From Candidatus Gastranaerophilales bacterium (GTDB taxonomy: Bacteria; Cyanobacteriota; Vampirovibrionia; Gastranaerophilales; Gastranaerophilaceae), in NCBI GenBank assembly GCA_944326535.1, contig CALVEJ010000017.1, forward strand, positions 1 through 32,655: a DNA stretch of 32,655 bases, given 5' to 3'. The translations under genes were made by a program, and so were the position numbers. The notes beneath the pieces were generated by a model. That model worked only from the letters and a program-made list of their open reading frames with translations. It ran no database searches and had not been told where the DNA came from. The first letter of the stretch is position 1; the number at the start of each line of letters is the position of its first letter. Below are positions 23,905 to 32,357 of this stretch, piece by piece.

Positions 23905-24744
23905 ATGAAAATCTTTAGTACTGTATATGATTATCAATACAATCATCCGAATTTCACATCACGATCCCCACAAATACGTGATGCCCAGTGGGTTTGCCAT
24001 ATATTAAATACAACATTTCCCCATACATCTTCAAGCAAATTTAAATTAATATTTGAACATTACATACAAAAATCAGATAAAAAATATTCAAATCTCGTCT
24101 TTAATAGTTATTCAGATATTAGTAACTTTATTAATAAGCAAGTACAGAAGAAAGACAGTAATTCTCTATTCAATAAAATAAAAAGCCTATTTCAAACACC
24201 AGAACAAAAACAAGAAAAAAAACAAAAAGAGAAAATGTTTTCTATAATAAAAAAAAATATCGACAAAATTGGTATACTTCGCAAAGAAGAAAAATCACAA
24301 TTTGAAAAAGCACTTTATATGATATCTGCGCACAAAGTAGGCAATTGCCAGGAAAATGCAATATTAGCAGAATTTATTATGAAACTTAATGGGATAAAAA
24401 ATGCACAAAGCTGTATCTTGGTTCAAGAAGGATTGGATCCACATTGTGTATGCATTTTCAATATCGATGACACACCCTATAAAGAAATAATAAAAAACAA
24501 AACTCTGATAATAGATCCATGGCTTGGAAAAGCAGATTTTGCAAATAACATGCTAAAATACTACAAAAATAACTGCAAAGACCTTCTTTCTTTTGCTGAA
24601 GATAAAGGTATTAAGTTAAACGACATACCTTTTGTACACTTATCAGATGAAGACATTAAAAAATATAAAACACAATTTCCTCAACTTATTTTCAAATCTA
24701 AAGATCACAAATTTATGCAAAAGCAAACAAAGAATGACCGATAA
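23905..24744 (+). CDS. Putative cysteine peptidase/transglutaminase-like protein
   Basis: 279 residues, no signal peptide. C148 in VGNCQENAILAEFI, H180 in DPHCVCIFNI and D204 in LIIDPWLGKA appear in the order and spacing of a papain/transglutaminase-like triad, with the cysteine at the start of a helix and the histidine and aspartate on strands. YopT-like effectors and bacterial transglutaminase-like peptidases share this Cys-His-Asp(Pro) pattern; I cannot choose between them. HPNFTS at 14-19 fits the N-terminal motif of the region. A lysine/glutamine-rich helix lies near 100-115. The start ATG at 23905 has no obvious ribosome-binding site. It stands alone between divergently and convergently arranged genes. 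Confidence 0.65.
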   Translation: MKIFSTVYDYQYNHPNFTSRSPQIRDAQWVCHILNTTFPHTSSSKFKLIFEHYIQKSDKKYSNLVFNSYSDISNFINKQVQKKDSNSLFNKIKSLFQTPEQKQEKKQKEKMFSIIKKNIDKIGILRKEEKSQFEKALYMISAHKVGNCQENAILAEFIMKLNGIKNAQSCILVQEGLDPHCVCIFNIDDTPYKEIIKNKTLIIDPWLGKADFANNMLKYYKNNCKDLLSFAEDKGIKLNDIPFVHLSDEDIKKYKTQFPQLIFKSKDHKFMQKQTKNDR

Positions 24745-24794
24745 AATTTTGCTGAAATTTTCATATTTATTTAATAAAAGGATATACTTGTTTT

Positions 24795-26513
24795 TTAACA
24801 GCGTGTTCCGACACTGCTTTTATACGGATGCAAATACTCATATCTTCTAATATTTGAAGAATAAAGAGAAGTTGCATCAAAGAGAGATACCTGCGCCCAT
24901 GTTAACGGAGTATGTGTACCCGGTACAAACTTTATTTTCCCTTTTGTATCGGTAACTGCCTGATATGCTTCCGGCACCTTAAACGGCAGACATTTTTTTC
25001 CGTTTGCTTTATACGAGTTTTCTCCGGTTATCCTTGCATAGGCTCTGTTTATATATTCTGTTTCTTTGATCAGAGCATAGCTTAAAAGTTTTGCGGTTTC
25101 ATCATCACAGTATCCGTCTTTATTAATCTTGTCCAGCAGACTCTGTGCGATTTTCCCGTATGATCTCGAAATATCGCTCACCATAAACCATTGTGCTTCT
25201 GTTTTTGGCGGAAATTTTTTCGGTGAAGGATGGTATAGCGGTTTTTTATAATCTATATCTGAGTTCATATAAAGATATGTGTCTCCCGTATATCTCAGAA
25301 TACCGTTATCTCTTACTAATTCTTTTGATCTAGTTGTAGGTGTTTCGAATTTTTTGAGTCTCGCAAATACCTTTTTTGCATTTTTAATTACATCATCATC
25401 AAGCTTTTCTGTTGTAAATATAAAGCTCATTGCTCCATCATAGCGCCGTTCTGTAGGAAATTCCCAGGAGCTGTTTGTTTTAATTCTGTATTCACCTAAT
25501 TTAAGCAGGTCTTTTAAAACTTTTTCATCTTTAAAAACCTCGCCATGTTTTGAATTTAAAAGTCTTTCACGTACTTTTAAAATTTCTTTATTTTCAGTCG
25601 GCGTATACATGAGGTTTATTAGTTTTCTAAACGCTTCATTTATGATTGCGACATCGCTTGATGCAGTGGAGTTAAAGGTTTTTTCTTCCCAAGCACCTGT
25701 ATCTTTTGCGTAAGGATACATAATTTTGGTAAGATATGCCGTTGCATTTGCCATAGATTGAACAGCTTTGTTTGATATTTCACCGGCATTTTTATAACCG
25801 TATTCTTTGCCATCACCGATGCCGTCTGTTATTAAGTCACACATTGACTGCAGATATAGTCCCATAGAGTCCAAACGTGTTCTGGCATACCATTTGTGAG
25901 TAATATTGTTTTGTGGATTAAATACATGCCCTACACCATTTTTTGCTGTATCAGCCCAATCATGGTTTAATTCAAACAACAATGGGTCGTTTATAATCCT
26001 GTCAAAAGCCTTTTGTTGTTTTGCATAATATTGGGATAAATTTTCCATTAACGGTACACATATTTCCGGATGCGAGTATTTTAAAAGCGGCATGAAATTG
26101 CAGCTGTCTGTTACCCAGACAAGTTTTGACATAAGCGGATTTTCGCCGTCTTGTATTGCACTTGTCTGTACGAATTTTGTTTTTGGGTCAATGTTAATAT
26201 CAAAGACACCATTGTTTTTTGCGTAGCCAAAAAGCTTGTCAAATTTTTGAGTGTCGTACATTCTTTCTAATCTTTTAGCTATTTCTTTGTTGTGTACAGG
26301 AATTTGATACTCTCCAAAATTTTTTATTTCAGGTTCATAATCGTCAAAAACCTCATGAGATTTTTTATTGTTAAGTGTATGAACCTTGCCAAAAGAAACC
26401 GAATCACACTGCATAGGTCTTGTTGCATGAATATTGCTATTTTGATACTGCATACCTGTATTTTGTACATTTTGATTTTTGTACAAATTCAACCCGATTG
26501 ATTTTATAAACAT
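24795..26513 (-). CDS. GH15 / phosphorylase-kinase-alpha-like protein with VSFGK motif
   Basis: 572 residues, cytosolic by appearance. Segments LVWVTDSCNFMPL, RTRLDSMGLYLQSM (about 211-224), KDTGAWEE (270-277), RYDGAMSFIFTTE and, near the end, HTPLTWAQVSLF fit an (alpha/alpha)6 barrel of the glycoside hydrolase family 15 / phosphorylase kinase alpha type, which acts on or binds alpha-glucans. I cannot name the catalytic acids with certainty. The first 60 residues are a poorly ordered extension with SVSFGK at 38-43, as in its neighbours. ATG with AAAGGAG seven bases upstream. It is transcribed away from the AAA operon. Confidence 0.65.
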   Translation of the reverse strand: MFIKSIGLNLYKNQNVQNTGMQYQNSNIHATRPMQCDSVSFGKVHTLNNKKSHEVFDDYEPEIKNFGEYQIPVHNKEIAKRLERMYDTQKFDKLFGYAKNNGVFDINIDPKTKFVQTSAIQDGENPLMSKLVWVTDSCNFMPLLKYSHPEICVPLMENLSQYYAKQQKAFDRIINDPLLFELNHDWADTAKNGVGHVFNPQNNITHKWYARTRLDSMGLYLQSMCDLITDGIGDGKEYGYKNAGEISNKAVQSMANATAYLTKIMYPYAKDTGAWEEKTFNSTASSDVAIINEAFRKLINLMYTPTENKEILKVRERLLNSKHGEVFKDEKVLKDLLKLGEYRIKTNSSWEFPTERRYDGAMSFIFTTEKLDDDVIKNAKKVFARLKKFETPTTRSKELVRDNGILRYTGDTYLYMNSDIDYKKPLYHPSPKKFPPKTEAQWFMVSDISRSYGKIAQSLLDKINKDGYCDDETAKLLSYALIKETEYINRAYARITGENSYKANGKKCLPFKVPEAYQAVTDTKGKIKFVPGTHTPLTWAQVSLFDATSLYSSNIRRYEYLHPYKSSVGTRC

Positions 26514-26854
26514 ATTCTCTCCTTTAATTTCCTTTTATTTTAAAACTTAAGATAAATAATTTTGCTAGTTAAGATATAAATTATTTACAAAATTATATAT
26601 TCAGTTAAAATATTTCCTGCAAATACATCTATCTTGATATGGACATAAACCATTAGTTTTTGTAAGCAGTAACAACAACCCCGTACCCACATGATTTATG
26701 ATACAAAGTTCTATGAATATTTGGCAGAAAAAGATAAAAAAAATCAGCGGCATCAAGCGCCTCATTTTTTATGTTAATTTAGTATATTTTGTAATAACAA
26801 AAATTTTTATGTTTAGACTTAAGATTGTTATAGTTATACTTATTGGAGTATTGT
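26514..26854. other. Divergent intergenic region before the AAA operon
   Basis: 341 bases, very AT-rich, between the divergent GH15-like gene and the AAA operon. It contains the ribosome-binding sites of both genes. A -10-like TATACT at 26835 lies too near the start codon to serve, and I see no convincing -35/-10 pair. No tRNA, repeat or terminator was found. Confidence 0.5.
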
Positions 26855-28717
26855 ATGTCGATAAGTTTTCAGGATTTAAAAAATCAACCCATTGTTATAA
26901 ATACGCTCACCAATAATACAAAACAGACCGATAACTCTCTGACAAAAAATAGTCCGGGAGTTAATAAAGACAAAAACAAGCAAAGACTGCTACTTGCTCT
27001 ATGCGGATTGGCTGTGATTGGCGTTTCAACCTTTTATATTTATAGAAACAGAAAAACACCCAAGAGTACAATAACAGACACTATAGTAGATTATGCAAAA
27101 AAGAATTTGCTAAACCACTCTGAAATTAATTCATATATAGAAAATTTATCTGCAGGAGAAAAAAATATTTTCTTAAAAACTTCGGCAATGTTCAGAGACA
27201 CTCCTTTTTCTTTTGCCAATTATGTAAGAAATAAAGAAAATAGCATTAGCTTTTTAAATAAACTTTTTGCTATAAATGAAGCAAAAACAAATAACTTTCA
27301 TAATTTTCCCAATGTACTATATTTTTCGGGAGTCAACAATAATACCAGAAAAAATATTGCACAAATTATGGCGGATTATTATGGCGCCGAATATAAACAA
27401 ACAAAATACACTAAAGGCTATTTAAAAGAGTTTATACAGACTTTAGAAGAATATTCTAAAAATACACAAACTAAATTTTTGTATATTGACGATATTGAGG
27501 CGCTTATAGAGGATTTAAACAAATCGAAAAATATAGAATTTTTAGATATATTCAAAAATATTCTCAAAAAAGAAAAAAACAATACAATGCTGGTTCTAAA
27601 CAAAGAATTAGACAACAAAATTTTTGAACGAAAACAAATAAACTTTGATTTTTCAGAAAACATAAATAAATTCAATTTTGAAAAAAAATTGGCAGAACTG
27701 GCAGACAAAGAACAATCAAGAACATTCGCTTTAGATTTTGATATTGCTCAAGATATAAAAATCTACACAGACAAAAAATCTGCATTAGGACTTTCTGAAA
27801 AACTTTCTAAAAACAATGTTTGGCTATTTGAAAATAATAAAGATAATTATATAGACAAACTGATGAATACAATCACATCAAGAACAGGCGATAACTATCA
27901 AAAAGTAAGTCTTGGCAGTGATTTAAAAAATGTCATTTCAGAATTAAAACAGAGACTGTTAAAATCTCAGGAGTTGTTTGACAGAACTGAGCGCAAAACT
28001 TATCTGTATATTGAAGATATAGGCTCAGCAATAAAGGATAAAGAAAATTCTCAGGAGTTTAAAGAGCTGTCAGATTTATTAAAAACAGCAAAAGACAGAC
28101 ATCTTACTGTTGTTTTTGACAAAAATAATGACAAATCTTTTGAAAAATTGCTTGAAGATAACAAACAGATAAAAGTAACCTCCTTTGATTTAGACAAAAT
28201 AAGAAAAAATCTCTTTGACTTTGAATCCCTCGGCGAAGACGGAAAGCGTTTTAAACAATGGCTTGAAAGATCTGCAGCACTATTGGATATAGAAAAAAGC
28301 GGAAGAAAAATCCCTAACTCCAACGGCATTTTATTATACGGTGATGCAGAAAAAATTGAAAAGGCGCAAAATATAATAAAAAATACTCTTGATGTGAATT
28401 TTAAAGAAGCAAAATATGACCCAAAACAGCCGTTTGAGTCAATAAAAAAGATGGTTGCAATAGCTGAAAGAGGAGAGGCAGAATATCCTCAGACAAAAAA
28501 ACGCACCATGATAAATCTTGTAGGATGGGAAGAATTGCTGACACATGAAGAACTTACCGAAAATAGAAGAATGATTGGCAGATTCAAACAGTTTGTGGAA
28601 CATTGTTCAGAAAGATATCACACCACTGTTCTTATGAAAACAGCCAGACCGCTTGAGGATTTTGAACCGGCTTCAATTGGTTCGCAAAGATTTGAAACTT
28701 TAATAAGAATATTATAA
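26855..28717 (+). CDS. Membrane-anchored protein with three degenerate AAA-like domains
   Basis: 620 residues. ISFQD at 3-7 is the local N-terminal motif; a membrane helix lies at 44-62 followed by basic residues. Three units with AAA-like order follow. Unit 1 (about 152-265): LYFSGVNNNTRKN in place of Walker A, a good Walker B-like FLYIDDIEAL (208-217), then NTMLVLNK. Unit 2 (about 321-446): VWLFENNKDNYID, then TYLYIEDIGSAI. Unit 3 (about 484-620): GILLYGDAEK, TMINLVGWEELL, TTVLMKTAR, and QRFE (611-614). None has GxxGxGK, so none should hydrolyse ATP in the usual way. Unit 3 is closely related to the C-terminus of the protein at 29936. ATG follows GGAG by six bases; the intact ATPase starts 12 bases downstream. 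Confidence 0.75.
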   Translation: MSISFQDLKNQPIVINTLTNNTKQTDNSLTKNSPGVNKDKNKQRLLLALCGLAVIGVSTFYIYRNRKTPKSTITDTIVDYAKKNLLNHSEINSYIENLSAGEKNIFLKTSAMFRDTPFSFANYVRNKENSISFLNKLFAINEAKTNNFHNFPNVLYFSGVNNNTRKNIAQIMADYYGAEYKQTKYTKGYLKEFIQTLEEYSKNTQTKFLYIDDIEALIEDLNKSKNIEFLDIFKNILKKEKNNTMLVLNKELDNKIFERKQINFDFSENINKFNFEKKLAELADKEQSRTFALDFDIAQDIKIYTDKKSALGLSEKLSKNNVWLFENNKDNYIDKLMNTITSRTGDNYQKVSLGSDLKNVISELKQRLLKSQELFDRTERKTYLYIEDIGSAIKDKENSQEFKELSDLLKTAKDRHLTVVFDKNNDKSFEKLLEDNKQIKVTSFDLDKIRKNLFDFESLGEDGKRFKQWLERSAALLDIEKSGRKIPNSNGILLYGDAEKIEKAQNIIKNTLDVNFKEAKYDPKQPFESIKKMVAIAERGEAEYPQTKKRTMINLVGWEELLTHEELTENRRMIGRFKQFVEHCSERYHTTVLMKTARPLEDFEPASIGSQRFETLIRIL

Positions 28718-28729
28718 GAAAGGAAATTT

Positions 28730-29914
28730 ATGAAAATAAATTTGATACAAAATTCTAATATTGACCGATATTCAAATATGATGACAAACCCTTCTTCAAA
28801 TGTAATAAAAAATATACCTATATCTTTCCATTCACAGCAGGATGAGTTTAAAAGACAGACCGATCAAACTCAAAAGCCGCTTGATTATGATTATATAGAT
28901 AAGACATTGTCAAGTTTAAGGATAAAAATGGAGGAACTTTTAGCAAGAGGTGTAAATATAAAAGAATCCAATAATCTATCCGCATTGGAAAGATACAATA
29001 ATAATTTGATGCAAATCAGGACTGAATACAAAAAAATTATTGAATTGCTAAATCAATGTAATACAAATGAGTTTACCCAAAACGCACAAATTATTGCTAA
29101 CTTTTTGCAACAAATGGAGCAAATGGAACAAAACAGAGGTTTTAACAGAATTGTCGGGTATGATGAAGTAAAAAATAATTTAAAAAACAAATTTATTTTT
29201 GATTCTATACTTAAAGACAAAATTTCTGATGATACCCGAGTACCAGATGCCTTGTTATTCTTTGGACCTGCGGGCAACGGAAAAACTACATTTGCTAAAG
29301 CTCTGTCAGAACAAGCTTTGATGACACCTTATATAGTCAATGCCGCTAATACCAGCGAAGAAGAAGCAATGAATATGATAGAAAATTATGCAAACCAATC
29401 CAAAAAGATTTATGAAACATCGAAAGACAAAAAACGTTCTATTATCATTGTGGATGAAGCAGATACTTTATTATATAAAGACTCTCCTGTTGTTGAAAGA
29501 TTTAAAAATTTGATAAAAAATTGTGCTGAAGAATATAACTGTACACTGTTTTTGACAACAAATAACCCACTAGATTTACCCGAAGAAATTTTGTCTAAAG
29601 ATATTACACCCTTTAAAGTAGCTATAGCATCTCCGGATAGATACGCAGTAAAAAGTATAATTGACAAAAAGCTAAATGAAGTATCCTGCACTCAAAAAGT
29701 AGACACCAATAAAATTGTTGATGAATTATTTAAAAATCCCGAAAAAATATACTCAACTGCCAACATTGTAGAACTTATACAAAGTACGCTGAAAGAAAAC
29801 GAAGCTCCTACAACGAAAGACTTCATAAGAACAATTAATAACGGCAACATTCTTGCAAGTCTTTCAAACAAAGATATGAAGAGATTAAAAAAAGAAATAG
29901 AAGAGCTAAAATAA
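28730..29914 (+). CDS. AAA+ ATPase
   Basis: 394 residues. Residues 1-170 hold ISFHS (31-35), the local N-terminal motif, and a helical, coiled-coil-prone region. The AAA+ core follows: Walker A FGPAGNGKTT (178-187), Walker B IIIVDEAD (238-245) and sensor 1 in LFLTTNNP (N278/N279). At the place of the usual LRPGRFD arginine-finger segment the sequence reads LSKDITPFKVAIASPD, without arginines, so a neighbouring subunit may have to supply the finger. A C-terminal helical lid ends the protein. It is presumably a remodelling or unfolding ATPase; the substrate is unknown. It sits 12 bases after the degenerate AAA gene with AGAAAGGAA before the ATG. Confidence 0.88.
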   Translation: MKINLIQNSNIDRYSNMMTNPSSNVIKNIPISFHSQQDEFKRQTDQTQKPLDYDYIDKTLSSLRIKMEELLARGVNIKESNNLSALERYNNNLMQIRTEYKKIIELLNQCNTNEFTQNAQIIANFLQQMEQMEQNRGFNRIVGYDEVKNNLKNKFIFDSILKDKISDDTRVPDALLFFGPAGNGKTTFAKALSEQALMTPYIVNAANTSEEEAMNMIENYANQSKKIYETSKDKKRSIIIVDEADTLLYKDSPVVERFKNLIKNCAEEYNCTLFLTTNNPLDLPEEILSKDITPFKVAIASPDRYAVKSIIDKKLNEVSCTQKVDTNKIVDELFKNPEKIYSTANIVELIQSTLKENEAPTTKDFIRTINNGNILASLSNKDMKRLKKEIEELK

Positions 29915-29935
29915 ATATTGATACTATCAAATCTA

Positions 29936-30988
29936 TTACATGTTCAGATATACATCAATATCACGGTCATCATACCAGTAATATTGATCAGCTTTTGCAG
30001 CCATATCATTTAAACGATTTTTTTCCTTAATAAGTTTGTCCAATTCTTCTTTTTGTTTTTGTTTTATTCCTTCTTTCAGCTTAACAAGTGTTTCAAACCT
30101 TTGGGAACCTATAGATGCCGGCTCGAAATCTTCCAGATGGTAATTTGTACTCATAAGCAGTGTTGTATGATAACGTTCTGAACAGTGCTCGGCAAACTGT
30201 TTGAATCTACCAATCATTCTTCTATTTTCAACACAATCATCTTGCGTCAATAATTTATCCATATCTTTCAGGTGAAGGATAGTTCTTTTGCCGGTGAATT
30301 GGTACATTTTTTCAGCATCCTCTGCAATGGATACCATTTTTTTTATTGATTCAAATGGGGCTGATTCATTATAAGTAAATTCTTTAACCTGAGCCGGCAC
30401 ATTATTTTTGAACCATTCAACAAATTCTTCTTTATCTGCATTTGGAGCATCTCCATATATCAAAATACCATTATTATCCGGTATTTTTCTGCCGGTTTGT
30501 TCAACTTTTAAGAGTTCAAAAAGCGTTTTTGAAATTCTTTGCTCCTGTTCAGCAATATTGCTGTCGCCTTTTGCCGCAAGTTCTGACAACACTGCAATAT
30601 TTTTTTCTGTTTGTTTTGAATGTTCTATTACATCATCAACATATTGAACTAGAAGATTGTATGCCTTCATGTATCTTCTGTTATCTTTTTTTAAGCATAA
30701 ATCAACAATAGGAACTTCATATTTGTCAGAACAGATATACTGTATAATGTCTTTATCTGTTTTGTGAAATATTTCGGCAAGTTGTTTAATATTTTCCTCC
30801 GGCTGCCCTATAATTTTAAAATTACCATATGCCCGATAGCAACCGCCAAAAGAAGGGTGCGTATTAGTCAGCGAGGTAAAAGAATCTACGGACTTATTTT
30901 GGGCTAAATTCATATAACTCCACGCAGAGTTTATTTTTACATAATTATTTCTTAAATATTGATTTTTCTCTAATTGAGAAATCTTCAT
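29936..30988 (-). CDS. Degenerate AAA-like protein with HPSFGG motif
   Basis: 350 residues, no membrane segment. HPSFGG at 44-49 is the local N-terminal motif. Residues 60-160 are helical. From about 165 the protein parallels the last unit of the protein at 26855: TGRKIPDNNGILIYGDAP (without P-loop lysine), PFESIKKMVSIAED, TILHLKDMDKLL, then ENRRMIGRFKQF, EHCSERYHTT, STN as a sensor-1 analogue (T281, N282) and QRFE at 296-299. A coiled coil follows (about 305-335). Start ATG has GAAGGGA upstream. It is the last gene of a minus-strand operon and converges with the intact ATPase, 21 bases apart. Confidence 0.75.
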   Translation of the reverse strand: MKISQLEKNQYLRNNYVKINSAWSYMNLAQNKSVDSFTSLTNTHPSFGGCYRAYGNFKIIGQPEENIKQLAEIFHKTDKDIIQYICSDKYEVPIVDLCLKKDNRRYMKAYNLLVQYVDDVIEHSKQTEKNIAVLSELAAKGDSNIAEQEQRISKTLFELLKVEQTGRKIPDNNGILIYGDAPNADKEEFVEWFKNNVPAQVKEFTYNESAPFESIKKMVSIAEDAEKMYQFTGKRTILHLKDMDKLLTQDDCVENRRMIGRFKQFAEHCSERYHTTLLMSTNYHLEDFEPASIGSQRFETLVKLKEGIKQKQKEELDKLIKEKNRLNDMAAKADQYYWYDDRDIDVYLNM

Positions 30989-31005
30989 AGACTAATTCCC
31001 TTCTT

Positions 31006-32067
31006 TTATAAATACGATTTTTTTATATTGCCTCTAAGAACAATTTTCAAAAAAGCTTCTGCCTTTGCTGCCTCATATCTTGAATATTGTTTGTCTTTTT
31101 GGGGTCTAACCGCTTGAGCCTCTCTAATAGTTATTCCGACTTGCCCGAGCTGTTTTATAGAATTAATATCAACATCTCTGTCTTTGTTTTCTTCTATATA
31201 TTTTAATAATTTTATCCTGTCGGGCATTTCATTTTTTTCGGGTAAAAGTCTGTTGGGCTCAAAATTATCATCTTCAATGTCAATAAAATTTGAAGCTCTT
31301 TTTAAATTTGACTCTGTTTGTCTGGCCTTTGCATAAACATATTCATTTTCATCATCAAAGAGCTTTTGCGGTAATTTTTGATGTTTTTCCAATCCCCATT
31401 TTGAAAGAAGATTTAATGCACCTATTTTGTAATTATCATTTTCATCAATGTACGAATAAATCATATTCAGGTCATAATACCTGTTCAAAAATAGTTTTGC
31501 TTCATAGATTGTCTTTTTATCATTCGGGGCAACCCTTTGTGAATCACAATCACATACAGCTTCTGCTATGGGAAGATAGTATGGATTATCCAGTTTGTTC
31601 AATGATTTCATAACAAAATATTTTGCCTTAATATTATTTGAACAGTAAAAGAAATCCTCAAGGATTTTTTTGTTTTCTTTAGATTCAATAAACGATTTTA
31701 TTTCATTTTGTCGGTACGGTTCCTCTTTGTCCAAAGCATTAAATGCTTGAGCAAGTATCACACCGGCTTTTTCTACGTCTCCGCCTTGATAGTAAGAGCT
31801 GGCGACAGATTTTAGCATATTAGCCTTGTTATATGGTTGTTTAAATTTTTCAATTTCGTTAATTTTAGCATTGCAACTTTTGGTAAACCTATCATATACA
31901 GCAGATGAGAGAAGTTGTAGTTTTGTTTGTTTTTCCTTTTCAAATCTGTGTTTTACAAACTCATCCACTTTATTGTCAATGCCTGTAATTGCACCTATAT
32001 TCACAGCTACAGGCGATTGCTTAAAATTAAGTTTGTATGAATAATTCTTTAATTCAGATATTTTCAT
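31006..32067 (-). CDS. Helical-repeat protein of unknown function with LNFKQS motif
   Basis: 353 residues, almost entirely helical. The pattern of helix pairs (NKANMLKSVASSYYQGGDVE and KAGVILAQAFNALDKEEPYR are adjoining examples) suggests TPR- or HEAT-like scaffolding repeats; I cannot fit a strict consensus. LNFKQS at 13-18 is the local N-terminal motif. The ATG overlaps the stop of the preceding gene in an ATGA, so translation is coupled, and the degenerate AAA gene starts 17 bases after its stop. A role as scaffold or adaptor for the AAA proteins is inferred from the operon only. Confidence 0.65.
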   Translation of the reverse strand: MKISELKNYSYKLNFKQSPVAVNIGAITGIDNKVDEFVKHRFEKEKQTKLQLLSSAVYDRFTKSCNAKINEIEKFKQPYNKANMLKSVASSYYQGGDVEKAGVILAQAFNALDKEEPYRQNEIKSFIESKENKKILEDFFYCSNNIKAKYFVMKSLNKLDNPYYLPIAEAVCDCDSQRVAPNDKKTIYEAKLFLNRYYDLNMIYSYIDENDNYKIGALNLLSKWGLEKHQKLPQKLFDDENEYVYAKARQTESNLKRASNFIDIEDDNFEPNRLLPEKNEMPDRIKLLKYIEENKDRDVDINSIKQLGQVGITIREAQAVRPQKDKQYSRYEAAKAEAFLKIVLRGNIKKSYL

Positions 32068-32357
32068 GCCTGTAAATCCAATTTTTTGATTTGATTATCT
32101 ATACATTCAACGTCTTTGTTAAGTCCTGATTGTTGATATGCTTCTTTGAGACTTCCAAGAATAGAGACAAGATCTTTGTTCCCGGGCATATTTTCAACTT
32201 TTCTCAGCTTGAAGTCGAATTCACTTTTGTATTTGTTTTCTATATTTTTGCTGCAGTTGTTTATTACATCGTTTTCTAATGCAGCGTAGTTTTCTCTCAT
32301 TAATTGATTTACATGTTTTTCAAGATTGTCGGTTTGCGATTTAAAAGAAATTTTCAT
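32064..32357 (-). CDS. Small helical protein with ISFKSQ motif
   Basis: 97 residues, charged and helical, probably a coiled coil, no signal peptide. MKISFKSQ puts the local motif at the very N-terminus (3-8). Its ATG directly follows the stop of the preceding gene (TAA-ATG) with GAGGTGG upstream, and its own stop overlaps the next start. The tight coupling suggests that the operon's products act together. No domain recognised. Confidence 0.65.
   Translation of the reverse strand: MKISFKSQTDNLEKHVNQLMRENYAALENDVINNCSKNIENKYKSEFDFKLRKVENMPGNKDLVSILGSLKEAYQQSGLNKDVECIDNQIKKLDLQA

Noticed and set aside
26698..26916. Open frame of 72 codons with hydrophobic content before the AAA operon
   Set aside because: It overlaps the well-supported start at 26855, has no ribosome-binding site, and its hydrophobic content follows from AT-rich sequence.
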